Source: Hyphomicrobiales bacterium | GTDB taxonomy: Bacteria > Pseudomonadota > Alphaproteobacteria > Rhizobiales > Aestuariivirgaceae | Assembly: GCA_003151375.1 (NCBI GenBank) | Contig: PLXI01000001.1 | Location: 19,556-25,116 of the forward strand | Reading direction: 5' to 3' | DNA length: 5,561 nucleotides | Part shown: piece after piece, positions 1 through 5,012 of the stretch | Layout of the letters: each line of letters begins with the position of its first letter | Numbering within the stretch: the stretch's first letter is position 1 | Made by a program: the position numbers and the translations under genes | Notes under the pieces: generated by a model | Told to the model about the DNA's origin: nothing | What the model saw: only the letters and a program-made list of their open reading frames with translations | Databases searched by the model: none

Positions 1-15
1 GACTATGCTGCGTCA

Positions 16-333
16 ATGACCGATTTACCAACACTGCAGCGGCAGGCACATTTAGCTTCGGAAAACATAGGAAACTTCGCCGAATATGTTCTGAATACCG
101 ACATAAAGCACATGGTGAGTGACGCCACCGTTTTGGCCCGACGTCGGCCTCTCCTTACTTTGGGTGTTGCCGCAGCGGCTGGATTGGCCGTGACCCATTT
201 GGCGACCACGTCCTCACAACCAAATTCATATAAGACGCGCGGCCAGCGCACGAAGAGATCTAAGCAAAAATCCAAGCAACCCAGTGCCGTCGCCCGCCGA
301 ACCATGAACGGCTCAGCGCATGCCCACACCTAA
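16..333 (+). CDS. Small single-pass membrane protein with basic tail, unrecognised family
   Basis: Encodes 105 residues. I do not recognise a firm family. Residues 1-40 are polar and probably helical. They are followed by an Arg-Arg-Arg-Pro step and one hydrophobic segment at about 46-64 (LLTLGVAAAAGLAV core). A strongly basic tail follows (about 73-95, rich in Lys, Arg, Gln and Ser). The layout of polar helix, then 'ARRRP', then a Gly/Ala-rich membrane segment resembles the C-terminus of DUF883 (YqjD/ElaB-like) proteins and of rhizobial 'nutrient deprivation-induced' proteins, but this is similarity by eye. The frame is open to the left edge, so an upstream start is possible. ATG 16 is preferred because it overlaps a TGA at 17-19 in another frame, the same ATGA junction used by later genes here. 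No Shine-Dalgarno sequence is visible. The gene overlaps the next one by 14 nt. Its role is unknown; membrane or envelope stress is inferred from context only. Confidence 0.65.
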   Translation: MTDLPTLQRQAHLASENIGNFAEYVLNTDIKHMVSDATVLARRRPLLTLGVAAAAGLAVTHLATTSSQPNSYKTRGQRTKRSKQKSKQPSAVARRTMNGSAHAHT

Positions 334-709
334 GGCAACGCATGAAAAGCGTAGCCTAAGCGAACTCCTTAAGAAACTTGCAGATGAAGGGCTGGAGGTT
401 GCGCGGGCAGAACTGGATTTGGCCCACGCTGAAGCAGCTGGTTTGGCAAAACAATATGTTACGGGCGTTCTTATCTGCTTAACAAGTTTTGCTGTGGCAA
501 TTGCAGCTTTTGTCATCTTGTCTCAGGCGTTGGCACTAGAACTTGAACCTTATTTCAATAGTCCGGCAGTGGCATATCTCATTGCCGGCTTGGTGATGAT
601 GGTAATAACAATCTTTTTGGGTTGGCTGGGTGTCAGTTTTCTCACGCGAAAACATAAACCAGTTGGCACGATTTTTAAATGGTTGAACGGTCAGCGCAAA
701 ACATCATGA
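320..709 (+). CDS. DUF1469 / YqjE-like (Phage_holin_3_6 superfamily) membrane protein
   Basis: Encodes 129 residues. An N-terminal amphipathic, charged helix (about 12-44, SLSELLKKLADEGLEVARAE) leads into two hydrophobic segments (about 47-72 and 83-107), then a short basic tail. This is the usual layout and length of the DUF1469/Phage_holin_3_6 family, which includes E. coli YqjE. Despite the Pfam name, chromosomal members are not known to be phage holins. They are typically small inner-membrane proteins found beside DUF883 and DUF3618-type genes and often stress induced. The ATG at 320 lies inside the end of the preceding gene (14-nt overlap), and the stop at 707-709 overlaps the ATG of the next gene, so translation is probably coupled. 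No strong Shine-Dalgarno sequence is visible. The family call is fairly secure; the biochemical function is unknown. Confidence 0.85.
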   Translation: MPTPKATHEKRSLSELLKKLADEGLEVARAELDLAHAEAAGLAKQYVTGVLICLTSFAVAIAAFVILSQALALELEPYFNSPAVAYLIAGLVMMVITIFLGWLGVSFLTRKHKPVGTIFKWLNGQRKTS

Positions 710-981
710 ACGAAGTTGAATCAAAAGCCGAAGTCGTGCGCAAATCGCGCGAAAAGTTTCATCAGACCTGGGTAGAGATTCTGCCCAAGCTAACGGTTTA
801 TGGGCTCGTCGACGAAACTGTTGGCCAGTTGATGAATAAGCGCCGCAACAAAGCACTGGTATCAGCTGTGGCGGTTGCAGGAGCGGCGTGGCTGTTCAAC
901 ACGTTTCAGGTGAGTCGAAACTTTTTCAAATTTACTAAGTCTAAAACCCCCCGTATTAAAACAGGAGAACAAGAACCATGA
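706..981 (+). CDS. Small DUF3618/YqjK-like membrane-anchored protein
   Basis: Encodes 91 residues from ATG 706. Residues 1-45 are a charged helix (KAEVVRKSREKFHQTW). A hydrophobic segment follows at about 50-66 (LVSAVAVAGAAWLF), then a basic C-terminal tail. The start at 706 is preferred over an in-frame ATG at 679, because 706 forms an ATGA overlap with the stop of the DUF1469 gene and the 679 start would lie 31 nt inside that gene with no Shine-Dalgarno sequence. The shape (charged helix then a single membrane span) and the position directly after a yqjE-like gene recall DUF3618 or YqjK proteins. I cannot confirm the family from sequence by eye. The stop (979-981) again overlaps the following ATG. 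The ribosome-binding sequence of the next gene lies within the last codons of this one. Confidence 0.75.
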   Translation: MNEVESKAEVVRKSREKFHQTWVEILPKLTVYGLVDETVGQLMNKRRNKALVSAVAVAGAAWLFNTFQVSRNFFKFTKSKTPRIKTGEQEP

Positions 982-1382
982 TAGCTCAAACAAAGTCCGT
1001 AGAAACAACAAAAGCCAAAGCTACAGCTGGCGCAAAGGTCATGGCGCGTAAGGCGAAGTCCAAGTTAGGGCGTCGTGCCGCCTCTTTGAAGACGACAACC
1101 AAACGTGCATCAGGTTCAGTTGCAGGTTACAGCCAGCAAGCACAAGAATTCTTCAATCGTGGTAAAACAGCGTTCCACACAGCATCCGATTGGGCGGGCG
1201 CCACTGCAAAACATCTGCCTGCGGCTGCGCGCAAGCTTAATTTTCCAGATCAAAAGGCAGCTATGGACTTCGCCGAGCAGAGACCTCTGGTGGTAGGAGC
1301 TGTAGGCCTAGGTCTGGGTCTTGTTGTGGGTGCCTTGCTGCCAAGGATGCAACATGGGCCTACGCCAAAACGTCGTAAATAG
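978..1382 (+). CDS. Lys/Arg/Ala-rich protein with C-terminal DUF883-like membrane anchor
   Basis: Encodes 134 residues. The first ~46 residues are very basic and rich in Ala, Thr and Lys (for example KVMARKAKSKLGRRAASLK), resembling a histone-H1-like or nucleic-acid/ribosome-contacting tail. A mixed helical region follows (about 50-100). It ends in ERRP-like 'EQRPLV' and a Gly/Val-rich hydrophobic segment at 103-121 (VVGAVGLGLGLVVGALL), then a short basic end. The C-terminal pattern, R-P followed by a glycine-zipper-like span, is that of the DUF883 ElaB/YqjD family. E. coli members are tail-anchored and reported to bind ribosomes in stationary phase. The start is well supported: AGGAG at 963-967 sits 10 nt upstream, and the ATGA overlap at 978-981 couples it to the previous gene. 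It is the last gene before a strong terminator. The family assignment is tentative, and ribosome or DNA binding is inferred only from charge. Confidence 0.78.
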   Translation: MIAQTKSVETTKAKATAGAKVMARKAKSKLGRRAASLKTTTKRASGSVAGYSQQAQEFFNRGKTAFHTASDWAGATAKHLPAAARKLNFPDQKAAMDFAEQRPLVVGAVGLGLGLVVGALLPRMQHGPTPKRRK

Positions 1383-1401
1383 TTTGTCCTAAACTTCAAC
1401 C

Positions 1402-1442
1402 GCCACCCCGCTCTCCTTCACAGGACAGCGTGGTGGCTTTTT
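1402..1442 (+). terminator. Rho-independent terminator of the small membrane-protein operon
   Basis: An 11-bp stem pairs 1402-1412 with 1427-1437 (GCCACC..CGCT against AGCG.GGTGGC, with one C/T mismatch). It continues inward with TCCT/AGGA (1414-1417 and 1422-1425) and is followed by five T residues at 1438-1442. It begins 20 nt after the stop at 1380-1382. The minus-strand transporter gene ends at 1454, so the same hairpin also lies downstream of that gene, but it has no T-run in that direction. Confidence 0.9.
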
Positions 1443-1453
1443 CTTGTGGGTGA

Positions 1454-2602
1454 TTAGGGCGAACCGGTCGAGGCTTCGGGCGTAGTTTCAGGCACTTTTT
1501 CAACGTCACGCGCTGCGATGAACTCACCCAAGCCTGACAATTGTTCAAAATGGTCACAAAAAACTTTTAGACAAACCAGCAGAGGAATGGCGATCGCCGC
1601 CCCTGCGAGACCCCAAAGCCAGGTGAAAAATGCCAATGAAAGCAAAATCGCCACAGCATTCATTTGCAAACTTCTGCCCAGAATTTGCGGTCTGATAATT
1701 TCGGAATCTGAGAGCGACAGAACAGTGTAGCTGAGTGGAACGAGCAGAGCATAACCCAATTGATCAAATGTGATGATCGCCATAAAGGCAGACAAGGCTA
1801 AGCCAGTAAGTGCGCCCACATAAGGAAAAAAATTAAAAGCGAAAGCCAAAAATCCCCATAAATAGGGCAACGGCATGCCGAGAAAGTAGTAAATGATGCA
1901 AATTAAAACGCCAAACGTGGCATTAAGTGCGGTGATCGTGAGGACATAGGACGACACAGCATTTTCGATATCATAGACAATGTGTAAGGCGCGCTTGCGA
2001 GCCGTGAGGTGGGGCAAGATGCGCACCAATTTTTCATAGAATAGATTGCCGGATGCCATGATAAAAATGGCTATTACCAAAGTGGCGGCCAATGTGATGA
2101 GTATCTGCATCGGATAGCCGGTAACCAGACCAATCATTGCGGGCAAGGCTGAAGTGTGGATGACCACCTCTTGGGCTGGATTTCCATTTGCAGAATCTGT
2201 CGCCGTGGTCAGCTTTTGTGTAATGTTGCTGATCGTATTCATTTGAGCGCTCAATCCACTGAACTTTTGCGCAAAGGTTCGTGACAGTTGCGGCGCTTGG
2301 TCGAACCACGACATTATTGGTCCGCTTGATAAGTATGCAACGGCAGCACTGGCCAGAAAAATTACGATTACAAAGACTATAGCACTTAAAGCTGGTGCAA
2401 TGCCGCGACGATCCAAATAGCGAACTGCTGGGCGAAGCGTGACCGCGAGGAAGACTGCTAAAACCACCGGTAACAAAAAATCGCGGGCGAAGTACATTGC
2501 CGCTACGACGGAAATAAAAAGCAATCCTCGCAGTATGTTGCGAATCTGTCGTAGGTAAACGTGATCTGCCGACGTTGGTTCCACCGGCAGTTCACTACTC
2601 AT
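1454..2602 (-). CDS. AI-2E family transporter (PerM/YdiK/TqsA-type)
   Basis: Encodes 382 residues, normal for the AI-2E transporter (DUF20/PerM) family of polytopic inner-membrane proteins. Hydrophobic segments lie near 24-40, 42-57, 70-92, 158-183, 219-241, 246-275, 282-297 and 315-347. A large soluble stretch at about 95-155 lies between the N-terminal hairpin and the core, as is usual. Family hallmarks are visible: NFFPYVGALTG at 257-267, an RPQILGRSLQMNAVAIL block at 304-320 and GLAGAAIAIPLL at 331-342. E. coli TqsA exports autoinducer-2, but most family members have unknown or other substrates (some are Na+/H+ antiporters), so no quorum-sensing role should be assumed. The ATG overlaps the TGA of the upstream DUF3309-type gene (ATGA at 2599-2602), with an AGGA just before it, so the two are translationally coupled. 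An EcfG-type promoter motif lies inside codons 7-15. Confidence 0.92.
   Translation of the reverse strand: MSSELPVEPTSADHVYLRQIRNILRGLLFISVVAAMYFARDFLLPVVLAVFLAVTLRPAVRYLDRRGIAPALSAIVFVIVIFLASAAVAYLSSGPIMSWFDQAPQLSRTFAQKFSGLSAQMNTISNITQKLTTATDSANGNPAQEVVIHTSALPAMIGLVTGYPMQILITLAATLVIAIFIMASGNLFYEKLVRILPHLTARKRALHIVYDIENAVSSYVLTITALNATFGVLICIIYYFLGMPLPYLWGFLAFAFNFFPYVGALTGLALSAFMAIITFDQLGYALLVPLSYTVLSLSDSEIIRPQILGRSLQMNAVAILLSLAFFTWLWGLAGAAIAIPLLVCLKVFCDHFEQLSGLGEFIAARDVEKVPETTPEASTGSP
2558..2582 (-). promoter_or_regulatory. EcfG-type promoter motif internal to the AI-2E transporter gene
   Basis: Read on the minus strand, GGAAC (2582-2578) is followed by exactly 16 nt and then CGTT (2561-2558). 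This is a perfect match to the alphaproteobacterial general-stress consensus. It has the same 16-nt spacing as the motifs before nepR and before the CsbD gene. It lies within codons 7-15 of the transporter, so a transcript from it would lack the annotated start codon. Function is uncertain. It could drive a shorter or untranslated transcript, or be a chance match constrained by coding. Confidence 0.4.
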
Positions 2603-2754
2603 ATCCTACCCATCAACACCAAAACGACGACGATCAACAAAATGAGGCCCAAGCCGCCGGATGGTCCGTAACCCCAATTCGCGCTGTGGCCCCAGTTGGG
2701 CAAAGCGCCGAGAACAAAAAGAATGAGGATGATAATAAGAATGGTGCTGATCAA
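2599..2754 (-). CDS. DUF3309-family small hydrophobic protein (TTG start)
   Basis: Encodes 51 residues from a TTG at 2754-2752. A strong Shine-Dalgarno GGAGG lies 6 nt upstream, and there is no ATG alternative. The protein begins ISTILIIILILFVLGALP and has a central NWGHSANWGYGPSGG segment (20-34). It ends with a second hydrophobic run (LGLILLIVVVLVLMGRI). Two short membrane spans around a 'P-x-W-x(4-7)-W-G-Y-x-P-S-G-G' linker are the signature of the DUF3309 family, common in Alpha- and Betaproteobacteria. The molecular function is unknown. The stop TGA (2601-2599) overlaps the ATG of the AI-2E transporter gene, which implies coupled translation and supports the reading frame. The gene is 122 nt downstream of ecfG on the same strand with no clear terminator between, so it may be read through from the nepR-ecfG promoter. 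Confidence 0.87.
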   Translation of the reverse strand: MISTILIIILILFVLGALPNWGHSANWGYGPSGGLGLILLIVVVLVLMGRI

Positions 2755-2760
2755 TTTAAC

Positions 2761-2767
2761 CTCCGTC
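2761..2767 (-). promoter_or_regulatory. Strong ribosome-binding site fixing the TTG start
   Basis: The minus strand reads ACGGAGG and then TTAAA before the TTG codon. This near-perfect anti-16S complement at standard spacing is the main reason to accept a non-ATG start for the 51-residue DUF3309-type gene. Confidence 0.75.
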
Positions 2768-2876
2768 AGTGCTGTTTATTGTCGGCAAAACTTAGGGTGA
2801 CCCCTTCGTCTATCTAAAACGAAAGAACCAAATCGCCACGTGATGCCGATCTTAACTACAACGCTAGAGGGCCTAA

Positions 2877-3428
2877 TTAGTTCCGGAAAGGATTGTTGAG
2901 AACTGCTTCAGTACTCGAATCTGGACCAAATTTTTCGTTGGGAGAAATGTCTAGAAGTTCCGCCAGCTTCGCCCTTGCGCGGTTGACGCGGCTTTTAATT
3001 GTACCGATCTCGACTTTGCAAATCTTTGCGGCCTCTTCATATGAAAACCCAGAGGCACCAACGAGGATGAGCGCTTCGCGCTGATCGTCAACCAGTTTGG
3101 ATAGGGCAACACGCAAGTCGGCCATATCTAAATGCCCCTCCTGCTCACCATTCACTGCCACCTTATTGGAATAGAAACCATCAGCATCCTCAACTTCGCG
3201 TTTTCGTTTGCGCAACTGGGTATAAAATTCATTTCGTAGAATGGTGTAGAGCCAGGCCTTCATATTTGAGCCAGGCTCAAAGCTATCATGATATTTCCAA
3301 GCTTTCATGAGTGTCTCTTGCACGAGGTCATCGGCACGGTCCCCACGCGCAGTGAGTGAAAGTCCAAACGCACGAAGGCCCGGAATAGCGGCAATGACCT
3401 GATCACGAAAACTCTTAGAAATGCTCAT
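2877..3428 (-). CDS. ecfG: ECF sigma factor EcfG (general stress response, ECF15 group)
   Basis: Encodes 183 residues, typical for EcfG/RpoE-like sigma factors that direct RNA polymerase to stress promoters (GGAAC-N16/17-CGTT). Region sigma2 spans about 12-80, with DDLVQETLMKAW (33-44) and the core-binding/-10 part NMKAWLYTILRNEFYTQLRK (55-74). Region sigma4 spans about 105-160, with the helix-turn-helix SYEEAAKICKVEIGTIKSRV (129-148) followed by NRARAKL. There is no extra C-terminal domain. It is the second gene after nepR, 39 nt downstream, and is read from the perfect EcfG-type promoter at 3758-3782, so positive autoregulation is expected. The ribosome-binding site is weak (AGGA about 12 nt before the ATG), which may keep sigma levels below those of its anti-sigma factor. 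NepR should hold it inactive until phosphorylated PhyR titrates NepR. The identification rests on domain content plus the nepR/phyR context. Confidence 0.95.
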   Translation of the reverse strand: MSISKSFRDQVIAAIPGLRAFGLSLTARGDRADDLVQETLMKAWKYHDSFEPGSNMKAWLYTILRNEFYTQLRKRKREVEDADGFYSNKVAVNGEQEGHLDMADLRVALSKLVDDQREALILVGASGFSYEEAAKICKVEIGTIKSRVNRARAKLAELLDISPNEKFGPDSSTEAVLNNPFRN

Positions 3429-3467
3429 GAGTGAGTTATTCCTATTTCAATGACAGTTTTTCGAAAT

Positions 3468-3680
3468 TCATTTTGACTTCTTGGAAGAAGCTGCTTCATC
3501 AAGCTGATCCAAGAGATGCAAAAAACGATCGGGTACGGGCTGCTCCGTTACCTCGTCATAAAATTTCCGAAGTCGTTGCCCTATAAGATCGGTAACGTCT
3601 GGCCGTGTGGATATCTTCATAGGTCGAACCATTTTTTCTGATCTGTTTCCCTTATTTTGCTTCTTGTCGGCGTCAACCAT
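3468..3680 (-). CDS. nepR: Anti-sigma factor NepR
   Basis: Encodes 70 residues, the usual small size for NepR. The conserved core is present at 33-60: IGQRLRKFYDEVTEQPVPDR followed by FLHLLDQL. These residues form the two helices that wrap EcfG or, competitively, the sigma-like domain of PhyR. The N-terminal ~30 residues are polar and basic and the C-terminal tail is Lys/Ser rich. Both are expected to be disordered flanks, as in characterised NepR proteins. The ATG at 3680 has AAGGTG a few bases upstream, a better ribosome-binding site than that of ecfG. It is the first gene of the nepR-ecfG operon, divergent from phyR, the standard alphaproteobacterial arrangement. The leader from the EcfG-type promoter to the ATG would be about 70 nt. 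Confidence 0.96.
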   Translation of the reverse strand: MVDADKKQNKGNRSEKMVRPMKISTRPDVTDLIGQRLRKFYDEVTEQPVPDRFLHLLDQLDEAASSKKSK

Positions 3681-3757
3681 CGTTCACCTTGAACAGTTAA
3701 AAATCGCAGGAGAGCTGCAATATAGGATATTTGCGCCCGGGGAATCATAAAAATAAA

Positions 3758-3782
3758 AACGTTTATATTAAAGAATGGTTCC
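3758..3782 (-). promoter_or_regulatory. EcfG-dependent promoter of nepR-ecfG
   Basis: On the minus strand, GGAAC (3782-3778), a 16-nt A/T-rich spacer and CGTT (3761-3758) match the alphaproteobacterial EcfG consensus perfectly. It points toward nepR (start 3680), giving a leader of about 70 nt. The placement implies that EcfG activates its own operon together with its anti-sigma factor. Confidence 0.9.
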
Positions 3783-3813
3783 ATGTTAATAAGTAGCCGA
3801 CAAGATGGAACCA
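3776..3813. repeat. 9-nt inverted repeat holding the two divergent -35 elements
   Basis: TGGTTCCAT (3776-3784) and ATGGAACCA (3805-3813) are perfect inverted copies separated by 20 nt. The left arm contains the minus-strand GGAAC of the nepR promoter and the right arm contains the plus-strand GGAAC pointing to phyR. Conservation extends beyond the five -35 bases on both sides. Confidence 0.8.
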
Positions 3814-3831
3814 AACGTGTTTTGGCGCATT
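3807..3831 (+). promoter_or_regulatory. Candidate EcfG-type promoter toward phyR (imperfect -10)
   Basis: The plus strand has a perfect GGAAC at 3807-3811. At the 16-nt spacing used by the other motifs here, it has CATT (3828-3831) instead of CGTT. The mismatch is at a normally conserved G, so this would be a weaker EcfG promoter. phyR is under EcfG control in several alphaproteobacteria, but the leader of about 60 nt also leaves room for an unrecognised housekeeping promoter. Confidence 0.45.
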
Positions 3832-3895
3832 TAACACGAGGCCAGTTAACATCAAATTATAGGCCTTCGATAATCTTAATAATTACGGGGATTTC

Positions 3896-4690
3896 ATGAA
3901 GCTTGCAGCCGATATCGCACCACATCTTCCATATTTACGACGATTCTCAAGAGCTTTAACAGGCGGCCAAAGTAGCGGTGATTCCTATGTCGTGGCGCTA
4001 CTTGAAACCCTGATTGCCGACCCTGGCCAGTTTGACCCTGAGCCTACTGTCCGCGTTGCGATTTATCGTAGTTTTTGTCAATTATGGCAGTCGATTTCGC
4101 TCAATTTGCGCAAGTCTAGCGATAACCTCACTTGGGAGGACGTCGCCCAAAGTCAACTGGCCAATATTACCCCAAAGGCGCGTGAAGCATTTTTGCTGGG
4201 CGCTGTTGAGGGCTTTACAGTTGCGGAAACTGCAATAATTCTGGGCAATACAGTCGTCGAGACACAAATGCTCTTAGAAGAGGCTTCAGATAGCATCCTT
4301 CATCAAGTGGCAACAGACGTTATGATCATAGAAGATGAGCCAATTATTGCCATGGATCTTGAGGCCGTGCTCGAAAGCTTGGGCCATAAAGTGACCGGTA
4401 TCGCGCGCACAGAAAAGGAAGCCATCCAGCTGGCGGCATCACAAAAGCCGGGTTTGGTTCTAGCTGACATCCAACTGGCCGATGGCAGTTCGGGCATTGA
4501 TGCGGTTAAAAACATACTGCAGAATATTACAGTTCCCGTTATCTTTATTACGGCGTTCCCAGAGCGCTTGTTAACGGGCGAAAATCCCGAACCCACGTTC
4601 CTGATAACCAAGCCATTTATGCCCGAAATGGTCAAAGCGGTGGTGAGCCAGGCTCTTTTCTTTAACGGAAAAACTGGCGCTACCGCTTAA
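3896..4690 (+). CDS. phyR: PhyR: sigma-mimic anti-anti-sigma response regulator
   Basis: Encodes 264 residues, the standard PhyR length. Residues 1-135 form a sigma-like (EcfG-mimic) domain. It runs from LPYLRRFSRALTGGQSSGD (11-29) to a sigma4-like part, ITPKAREAFLLGAVEGFTVA (91-110). Residues 140-256 are a receiver domain with the acidic pair E146/D147 (VMIIEDEP), phosphoacceptor D191 (LADIQLADG), T219 and K239 (ITKPF), so all key catalytic residues are present. The segment around 214-228 (PVIFITAFPERLLTG) is typical of PhyR receivers. In the known mechanism, a HWE/HisKA_2-type kinase phosphorylates the receiver, which exposes the sigma-like domain. That domain then binds NepR and releases EcfG. 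The start follows a GGGGA purine run at 3887-3891. It is divergent from nepR-ecfG and followed after 7 nt by the promoter of the CsbD gene, with no terminator between. Confidence 0.97.
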   Translation: MKLAADIAPHLPYLRRFSRALTGGQSSGDSYVVALLETLIADPGQFDPEPTVRVAIYRSFCQLWQSISLNLRKSSDNLTWEDVAQSQLANITPKAREAFLLGAVEGFTVAETAIILGNTVVETQMLLEEASDSILHQVATDVMIIEDEPIIAMDLEAVLESLGHKVTGIARTEKEAIQLAASQKPGLVLADIQLADGSSGIDAVKNILQNITVPVIFITAFPERLLTGENPEPTFLITKPFMPEMVKAVVSQALFFNGKTGATA

Positions 4691-4697
4691 AAGCCAC

Positions 4698-4722
4698 GGA
4701 ACCTGAAAGTGTTTTCGACGTT
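4698..4722 (+). promoter_or_regulatory. EcfG-dependent promoter of the CsbD-family gene
   Basis: GGAAC (4698-4702), a 16-nt spacer and CGTT (4719-4722) form a perfect EcfG-type promoter 7 nt after the phyR stop. The leader to the ATG at 4775 would be about 45 nt. It makes the CsbD-family gene a predicted direct target of the sigma factor encoded about 1.3 kb away. Confidence 0.9.
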
Positions 4723-4774
4723 TTATGATGAGGTAGGGCATGACGCCCACCGCTGCATAAAAATGGAGATCGCT

Positions 4775-4981
4775 ATGAATTGGGACCGTGTCAAAGGTAA
4801 CTGGAAAGAGATGAGTGGCCAAGCTAAACAGCATTGGGGCAAACTCACTCATGATGATCTGACGACGATCAAAGGTCGCCGTGAAGAACTCGAAGGCGCC
4901 ATCCAGAAGCGTTATGGCTACGAAAAAGAAGAAGCCAAAACCGAAATCGACAACTGGCTGGACGAAATGGAAGAGATGTAA
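4775..4981 (+). CDS. CsbD/YjbJ-family stress protein
   Basis: Encodes 68 residues, the full length of a CsbD (UPF0337) protein. It starts MNWDRVKGNWKEMSGQAKQH and contains WGKLTHDDLTTIKGRREELE (21-40) and IQKRYGYEKEEAKTEIDNW (43-61). It closely parallels E. coli YjbJ by eye and is acidic at the C-terminus. The proteins are small, soluble, helical and abundant under stress; Bacillus CsbD is under SigB control. The biochemical role is unknown. ATG 4775 is chosen because GGAG (4765-4768) lies 6 nt upstream and the family consensus begins here. A longer in-frame version from GTG 4709 would start inside the promoter and cannot be made from it. The gene has its own EcfG-type promoter and a strong terminator, so it is probably a monocistronic GSR output. 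It may also be read through from phyR. Confidence 0.94.
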   Translation: MNWDRVKGNWKEMSGQAKQHWGKLTHDDLTTIKGRREELEGAIQKRYGYEKEEAKTEIDNWLDEMEEM

Positions 4982-5012
4982 CTCTCCATTTGCATACCAC
5001 CAATAATTCCAG

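Noticed and set aside
320..709. Phage holin or prophage remnant suggested by the holin-superfamily name
   Set aside because: No lysin, phage structural gene or integrase lies nearby. DUF1469 proteins are common chromosomal membrane proteins.
679..981. Longer version of the third small gene starting at ATG 679
   Set aside because: It would start 31 nt inside the DUF1469 gene without a Shine-Dalgarno sequence. ATG 706 gives the ATGA junction seen repeatedly here.
1737..1741. GGAAC on the plus strand inside the transporter gene
   Set aside because: No CGTT occurs at 16-17 nt spacing (AATT is found instead), and it points antisense into coding sequence.
2575..2817. 80-residue plus-strand reading frame
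   Set aside because: It is antisense to the DUF3309-type gene and the transporter start. Its composition is the low-complexity mirror of the hydrophobic peptide.
2860..2880. Palindromic bases (CTAGAGGGCCTA, CTAATTAG) after ecfG as a terminator
   Set aside because: The arms are too short and imperfect, and no T-run follows on the minus strand.
3617..3814. 65-residue minus-strand reading frame overlapping nepR
   Set aside because: It begins upstream of the nepR promoter and overlaps the conserved nepR frame. No ribosome-binding site or family resemblance was seen.
4709..4981. Longer CsbD-family reading from GTG 4709
   Set aside because: The GTG lies between the -35 and -10 of the EcfG-type promoter, so it would not be in that transcript. 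The extra residues do not resemble the family, and ATG 4775 has a good ribosome-binding site.
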